Source: Spirochaetia bacterium (GTDB taxonomy: Bacteria; Spirochaetota; Spirochaetia; PWKH01). Taken from it: a stretch of DNA of 10,256 nt. Both the position numbers and the translations under genes were made by a program. The DNA lies in assembly GCA_007128345.1 (NCBI GenBank), contig SKXS01000094.1, positions 1 to 10,256 on the forward strand, in the 5' to 3' direction. Shown in pieces: positions 7,020 to 10,256 of the stretch. Every line of letters begins with the position of its first letter. Position 1 is the first letter of the stretch. Below the pieces are notes generated by a model that searched no databases, was not told the DNA's origin, and was given only the letters and a program-made list of their open reading frames with translations.

Positions 7020-7048
7020 ATATTACTCAATCTCAAATCGATTGACAA
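7020..7048 (-). promoter_or_regulatory. Candidate sigma-70 promoter for lexA, inside the ptsH 3' end
   Basis: On the minus strand, TTGTCA (7043-7048, five of six consensus matches), an exact 17-bp spacer and TAATAT (7020-7025, four of six) lie just before lexA. They overlap the last codons of ptsH. The predicted start is near 7013, giving a short leader with the GGAG ribosome site. This would let lexA and holA be transcribed apart from hprK-ptsH. Confidence 0.5.
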
Positions 7049-7289
7049 ACAGCTGTTCAATAGCCTCAGCAGCTTCCTGCTCATCTGCTCCGTCCGTAAC
7101 AATTTTCAGCTCAGTCCGGTAGCTGGCACCCAAAGTGATGATCCCCATGATCGACTTCCCGTTTACCCGCATACTCCCTTTTTCAATGAAGAAATCCGAT
7201 GCATACTGATTTGCCGTCTTCACAATCAGTGCCGCAGGTCTCGCATGGATGCCTGCCCGGTTCTTCACGGTTACTACTTTCTCTGTCAT
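7023..7289 (-). CDS. ptsH: HPr phosphocarrier protein
   Basis: An 88-residue protein of normal HPr length. His15, in NRAGIHARPA, is the site phosphorylated by enzyme I with phosphoenolpyruvate as donor. Ser46, in VNGKSIMGI, is the site phosphorylated by HPr kinase, whose gene is immediately upstream. Both sites are intact, so the protein could act in sugar phosphotransfer or as a regulatory signal of carbon state. No enzyme I or sugar permease is visible in the window. The ATG lies three bases after the hprK stop codon, and no convincing Shine-Dalgarno is seen (the bases before it read CTTCTAACAG). Translation therefore probably depends on coupling to hprK. The candidate lexA promoter overlaps its last codons. 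Confidence 0.96.
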   Translation of the reverse strand: MTEKVVTVKNRAGIHARPAALIVKTANQYASDFFIEKGSMRVNGKSIMGIITLGASYRTELKIVTDGADEQEAAEAIEQLFVNRFEIE

Positions 7290-7292
7290 CTG

Positions 7293-8273
7293 TTAGAAGG
7301 TATCCTCATTCTTGTAGTAAAGATTCCTGGCTGATTCACTTTCAAGCCATTTGAGTATATTCTGATTGAACTCCTTAGCTGAGTAGTAACCTAGCTTTTT
7401 CAGGCGCTCATTCATCGCCGCAGTTTCAATGATGATGGGAACGTTCCTTCCCGGTTTTACGGGAACTTCAAGTTTCGGAATGGTGACCCCAAGGATTTCG
7501 ATCGTCACATCCTCACCAACACGATCGTATGTCTTATTGGAATCCCACTCCTCCAGCTGAACGTACAGCTGGACCTGCTTCTTATCCCGTATGGCGCTGA
7601 CTCCGAACAAGTGGGTGATGTTGATGATTCCCAGTCCCCGGATCTCCATATGGTGCGCAAGGTACTCGTTCTCACCGCTCCCGATGAGAATATTCCCCCC
7701 GACGCATTGGAGCTTCACTGAGTCATCGCTGATTAGCCGGTGTCCCCGTTCAATAAGCTCAAGGGCGGTCTCGCTTTTGCCTGCACCGCTGTCTCCGGTA
7801 ATGAGCACCCCTACACCGAATACTTCCACAAGTACTCCGTGAATCGTTTTCTGGGGAGCAAATACATCGCTGAGCACCTGATAGATCCTGATGGCAAAGT
7901 CCCCGGAGGGAAGGTCGGTCTTGAGGACCGGGCATCCGGAACGTTCGGAAATCGCCACGAATTTCTTTCCTGGCTCACCACCCTCACAGAAGATAACGCA
8001 GGGAATCTGATAGGAAAACATCTTTTCAACTGATTCGAATGAGTTCTGCTCCTCCAACTGGTGCAGGTATGCCTGCTCACCCTTGCCGAAGAGCTGTATG
8101 CTGTCGTAGGAAAACTCCTTGAAGAAGCCGCCCAAGGTAAGCCCCGGCCGATTGATCTTAGAATTTGTGATAACCCTTGCCAGTCCGGGTCTTCCGCCGA
8201 TGCAGGAGAGGTTGAGTGCGTTGTTTTCTTTGAGGTCCAAGTCCAGGAGGTCAAGAACTGTGAATTCCTTCAT
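7293..8273 (-). CDS. hprK: HPr kinase/phosphorylase
   Basis: A 326-residue bifunctional enzyme that adds phosphate to, and removes it from, Ser46 of HPr. This couples metabolic state to carbon-source regulation. Family features are all present: an N-terminal domain (about 1-135); IHGVLVEVFG with His145; the P-loop GDSGAGKS (160-167); SDDSV with acidic residues 183-184; the HprK signature EIRGLGIINI (210-219); and the C-terminal loop VPVKPGRN (270-277), needed for phosphorylase activity. Length and order match the usual hexameric enzyme. ATG 8273 has AAAGG seven bases upstream. The gene is first in the hprK-ptsH-lexA-holA series, three bases ahead of its substrate gene. It is separated from hpf by a terminator and its own promoter. 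Confidence 0.96.
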   Translation of the reverse strand: MKEFTVLDLLDLDLKENNALNLSCIGGRPGLARVITNSKINRPGLTLGGFFKEFSYDSIQLFGKGEQAYLHQLEEQNSFESVEKMFSYQIPCVIFCEGGEPGKKFVAISERSGCPVLKTDLPSGDFAIRIYQVLSDVFAPQKTIHGVLVEVFGVGVLITGDSGAGKSETALELIERGHRLISDDSVKLQCVGGNILIGSGENEYLAHHMEIRGLGIINITHLFGVSAIRDKKQVQLYVQLEEWDSNKTYDRVGEDVTIEILGVTIPKLEVPVKPGRNVPIIIETAAMNERLKKLGYYSAKEFNQNILKWLESESARNLYYKNEDTF

Positions 8274-8295
8274 AACTATACCTTTGTTTCGTAGA

Positions 8296-8325
8296 AGTAT
8301 ACCACAGTGCGGAGCAGTTTGTACA
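8296..8325 (-). promoter_or_regulatory. Candidate promoter for hprK-ptsH-lexA-holA
   Basis: TGTACA (8320-8325, four of six consensus matches), an 18-bp spacer and TATACT (8296-8301, five of six) lie on the minus strand, with TG one base ahead of the -10 element (extended -10). Transcription would start near 8289, giving a leader of about 15 nt carrying AAAGG before the hprK ATG. The remaining 8326-8409 shows an eight-A run at 8369-8376 and no gene. Confidence 0.5.
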
Positions 8326-8409
8326 GAAGAAATGAATCACATGCAGGGATAATGCTATGCCCCCTCCCAAAAAAAATATGGGCGCACTGATTATATGATG
8401 CACTGTATG

Positions 8410-8445
8410 AAAAAAGCGCCCCATGGGGCAGATGCTCCATGGGGC
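8410..8445 (-). terminator. Intrinsic terminator downstream of hpf
   Basis: In the minus-strand transcript a GC-rich stem forms between 8445-8434 and 8429-8418: twelve positions with one mismatch and a four-base loop. It is followed two bases later by six U residues (8415-8410). It lies 25 bp after the hpf stop and ahead of the hprK promoter, so it should separate the two units. The stem contains the palindrome CCATGG twice, as part of the 11-bp direct repeat CCATGGGGCAG (8421-8431 and 8437-8447). Confidence 0.85.
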
Positions 8446-8469
8446 AGCGTACATTGTATAGGTCTCATG

Positions 8470-8856
8470 CTACGGTTCAAGGTCATCAGCCTCTTCCAAG
8501 TCATCGTCCGATAATCCGCTAAGTGCTTCAGCAGCCTGGATATCTGCAGCATGCTTATGCCCAACCTTCGTATCTACTTTTTTCTTTTTCTCCTTGCGTA
8601 TTGCTTTCTCAAACTTGTCCATCATGAGTTCTATGGCCTCATAGAGCTCATGAGTCTCCTCAGCGGCAACAATGTGCGTTCCCCATCGGAAATGTGCCTT
8701 GCCGTCAACCTTGTATCCATGGGACTCTTTCGTCACTGTTATGGCTACATCCACCAGATACTCTTTAGAAAAATCAATACGCTGCAGCTTCTTCTCAATG
8801 AATTCATGGGTAGCGTCACTGATGTGATAGTGAATTCCTTTGATTTCAAGGTTCAT
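8470..8856 (-). CDS. hpf: Ribosome hibernation-promoting factor, short form (HPF/YfiA/RaiA family)
   Basis: A 128-residue protein. Residues 1-95 form the HPF/RaiA beta-alpha-beta-beta-beta-alpha domain, for example MNLEIKGIHYHISD, VDVAITVTKE, YEAIELMMDKFEKAIR. The helix ends in a lysine-rich stretch (88-97) suited to rRNA contact. The rest is an acidic tail (SDDDLEEADDLEP), and the dimerising C-terminal domain of long HPF is absent. Family members bind the small ribosomal subunit near the decoding site and inactivate ribosomes in slow growth. ATG 8856 is chosen because AGGAGGT lies four bases upstream; an in-frame GTG at 8862 falls inside this site. The gene lies downstream of rpoN, a common arrangement, but has its own promoter and terminator. 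Whether it makes 100S dimers or only inactive 70S ribosomes cannot be read from sequence. Confidence 0.92.
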   Translation of the reverse strand: MNLEIKGIHYHISDATHEFIEKKLQRIDFSKEYLVDVAITVTKESHGYKVDGKAHFRWGTHIVAAEETHELYEAIELMMDKFEKAIRKEKKKKVDTKVGHKHAADIQAAEALSGLSDDDLEEADDLEP

Positions 8857-8885
8857 ATGCACCTCCTGCTTGGATCTATACTACT

Positions 8886-8914
8886 AGGATAAGACTCACT
8901 TGGGTAATAGTCAA
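8886..8914 (-). promoter_or_regulatory. Candidate sigma-70 promoter for hpf
   Basis: TTGACT (8909-8914, five of six consensus matches), an exact 17-bp spacer and TATCCT (8886-8891, four of six) lie on the minus strand in the 108-bp gap between rpoN and hpf. Transcription would start near 8879, giving a leader of about 22 nt containing AGGAGGT. No -24/-12 sigma-54 motif is seen in this gap. Confidence 0.6.
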
Positions 8915-8964
8915 TGTTTCTTTGGTCTTCAGGCCTGCTACTTCCGGGGGACAGGCAGCATCTG

Positions 8965-10256
8965 CTACCGGTCGAAGGATGATTCAATATGAAGTTCACC
9001 TCTATACTTAGCCACAGTCCTTCTTGCTATCTTTATCCCTTTTTCTGCGAGCATGTCTGAGATTTTCTGATCGGAGAGGCGTTTCTTTCCGCTATAAGAC
9101 TCTATAAGTTCCCGCATGATCTCCTTTACGCTGTTTTTTGCATATTCCTCTCCCAGGGGATTCGTTGATGACAAGGCGCTGCTGAAAAAGTATTTGAGGG
9201 GAAACACGCCCCAGTCAGTCTGTACATACTTTGCATGTGAGAGCCGTGAAACGGTGGTCTCGTGCACCGATATCTCTTCAGCTATATCTTTGAGAGTCAT
9301 GGGTTTTAAATGCTTCTGTCCTTTGAGGAAGAACTGAAACTGATGCTTCATAAGTGCCGCTCCCATTTTCCTCAAGGTATTCCTGCGCATGGAAACGCTT
9401 GATATCAGCCATTGGGCGTCCTTGACCGCCCGTTGGATATAACGTTCCGTCTCTCTGGTGATCTGCTCGCCCTCACCCATGGTGGAAAACTGCTCGTCAA
9501 TTTTCAGTTCAGGCAGCTGATCATCATGAATATAGAGCCGCAGTTGGCTGTCGTGCTTGCGAATAGTGATGTCAGGGACAACATACTCCGTATTCGTCGA
9601 TGAGTATCCGCTCCCAGGGAACGGATTGAGGGTCTTAATGAAGGCAAAGGCATCCTCAACTTCCTCAACAGATATCTCGTACTTCTTTGCCAGTTCCTCG
9701 AACCGACCCTTACGAAGTAATTCAAGTTCGTCCGTGATGAATGTAACTGCATGCTCCGGATGACCAGGAAGGAGCGCCGCCTGGACTGCAAGGGATTCAA
9801 TAGGTCCTTCCACACATATTCCGGGGGGATCGAAGTTCCGGATTATATCCAGCACCTTCGGTAAAAGCGGTGCATATTGGGGAGTGATCACCTCTTCAAG
9901 GGGTTTTTGGTAAAAGCCGTTATCGTCAAGATTAGATATAAGTATCTCCCCAAGCTCCGTCTCCTCCCGTGATAGAGGTGACATACGGAGCTGCCACACC
10001 AGGTGGTCCTGGAGAGACTCACTCCTGGCTAAGGCACCTTCCATAAACTTCTGCTTGCTGTCTGCATCAGCACCGGTGTAGACTCGGGAAGTGAAGCCGG
10101 GATCGGAAGAATTTTCAAAGTAGTCTGTATCTCTTGAAGGTCCTTCGGACAGCTTGTCAATGGATACACCCCTTTCGTAGGTAAGCTCCAGGGCCGGGTT
10201 CTTCTCAATTTCCTCCTGGATGCGCTGTCTGAGGTCCAATATCGGAAGCGCCAGCA
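8965..10256 (-). CDS. rpoN: RNA polymerase sigma-54 factor, N-terminus cut by window edge
   Basis: The frame is open to the right edge; 429 residues are visible. Comparison with E. coli RpoN suggests about 25 residues are missing. The TTG at 10239 is internal, since the preceding codons LALPI continue the family's leucine/glutamine-rich region I. Numbering from that codon, region I reads LRQRIQEEIEKNPALEL (3-19), followed by an acidic linker. The core-binding domain spans about 75-250 (LQDHLVWQL, NLDDNGF, LNPFPGSGY). The helix-turn-helix is at about 314-341 (TLKDIAEEISVHETTVSRL). The RpoN box, ARRTVAKYRGEL, is at 405-416 (8992-9027), with Gly where Glu is more usual. Sigma-54 directs RNA polymerase to -24/-12 promoters and needs an ATP-dependent activator. 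No activator gene is in the window. The gene is followed by hpf. Confidence 0.97.
   Translation of the reverse strand, partial: LALPILDLRQRIQEEIEKNPALELTYERGVSIDKLSEGPSRDTDYFENSSDPGFTSRVYTGADADSKQKFMEGALARSESLQDHLVWQLRMSPLSREETELGEILISNLDDNGFYQKPLEEVITPQYAPLLPKVLDIIRNFDPPGICVEGPIESLAVQAALLPGHPEHAVTFITDELELLRKGRFEELAKKYEISVEEVEDAFAFIKTLNPFPGSGYSSTNTEYVVPDITIRKHDSQLRLYIHDDQLPELKIDEQFSTMGEGEQITRETERYIQRAVKDAQWLISSVSMRRNTLRKMGAALMKHQFQFFLKGQKHLKPMTLKDIAEEISVHETTVSRLSHAKYVQTDWGVFPLKYFFSSALSSTNPLGEEYAKNSVKEIMRELIESYSGKKRLSDQKISDMLAEKGIKIARRTVAKYRGELHIESSFDR

Noticed and set aside
8362..8382. Run of eight A between CCC and GGG, looking like a terminator
   Set aside because: Only three GC pairs could form around the run, and the homopolymer sits in the loop, not after a stem.
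8251..8454. A 67-codon minus-strand frame between hpf and hprK
   Set aside because: It covers the terminator and the hprK promoter, runs into the hprK start in another frame, and shows no domain or good ribosome site.
8921..8964. GC-rich partial dyads after the rpoN stop, as a possible terminator
   Set aside because: The stems are short or interrupted and no U-tract follows on the minus strand.

Overview
The window is an ordinary bacterial chromosomal segment, densely coding and of moderate GC, with ten protein genes. Two of these run off the window edges. The proteins look like those of a spirochaete, possibly a Sphaerochaeta/Spirochaeta-type lineage. The reasons are the style of LexA, the pairing of HPr kinase with HPr having both His15 and Ser46, and a short HPF beside rpoN. 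This placement is from memory of the families, not from a search. I see no rRNA, tRNA, CRISPR array, transposon or prophage gene.

Layout, left to right. (1) Positions 1-668, plus strand: the C-terminal end of a glycoside hydrolase family 32 enzyme (beta-fructosidase or sucrose-6-phosphate hydrolase type). (2) Positions 665-3432, minus strand: an apparent cluster read right to left. It holds a radical-SAM protein of the spore photoproduct lyase family, a duplicated YdcZ/DUF606 membrane transporter that overlaps it by 23 bp, and a small HemG-like flavodoxin that seems to have its own promoter. (3) Positions 3492-5321, plus strand: uvrC, divergent from the radical-SAM gene across 59 bp. (4) Positions 5263-8273, minus strand: hprK-ptsH-lexA-holA, tightly packed with gaps of 3, 24 and 11 nt. 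There is a probable promoter in front of hprK and a second one, with a palindrome, directly in front of lexA. holA runs 59 bp into the 3' end of uvrC. (5) Positions 8470-8856, minus strand: hpf, with its own promoter and a clear intrinsic terminator. (6) Positions 8965-10256, minus strand: rpoN (sigma-54), lacking roughly its first 25 codons.

Functionally the right half is the familiar rpoN-hpf-HPr regulatory neighbourhood (sigma-54, ribosome hibernation, phosphocarrier signalling), with SOS control (lexA) and a replication clamp-loader subunit (holA) attached downstream. The middle is rich in DNA repair and replication genes: uvrC, the photoproduct-lyase-like enzyme, lexA and holA. The left end concerns fructoside use and transport.

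No clearly new multi-gene system is evident. The points most worth a second look are: the radical-SAM protein, which appears to lack the lyase's hydrogen-donor cysteine but has extra cysteines; its possible link to the nearby flavodoxin; the promoter-palindrome arrangement in front of lexA; and the uvrC/holA antisense overlap.
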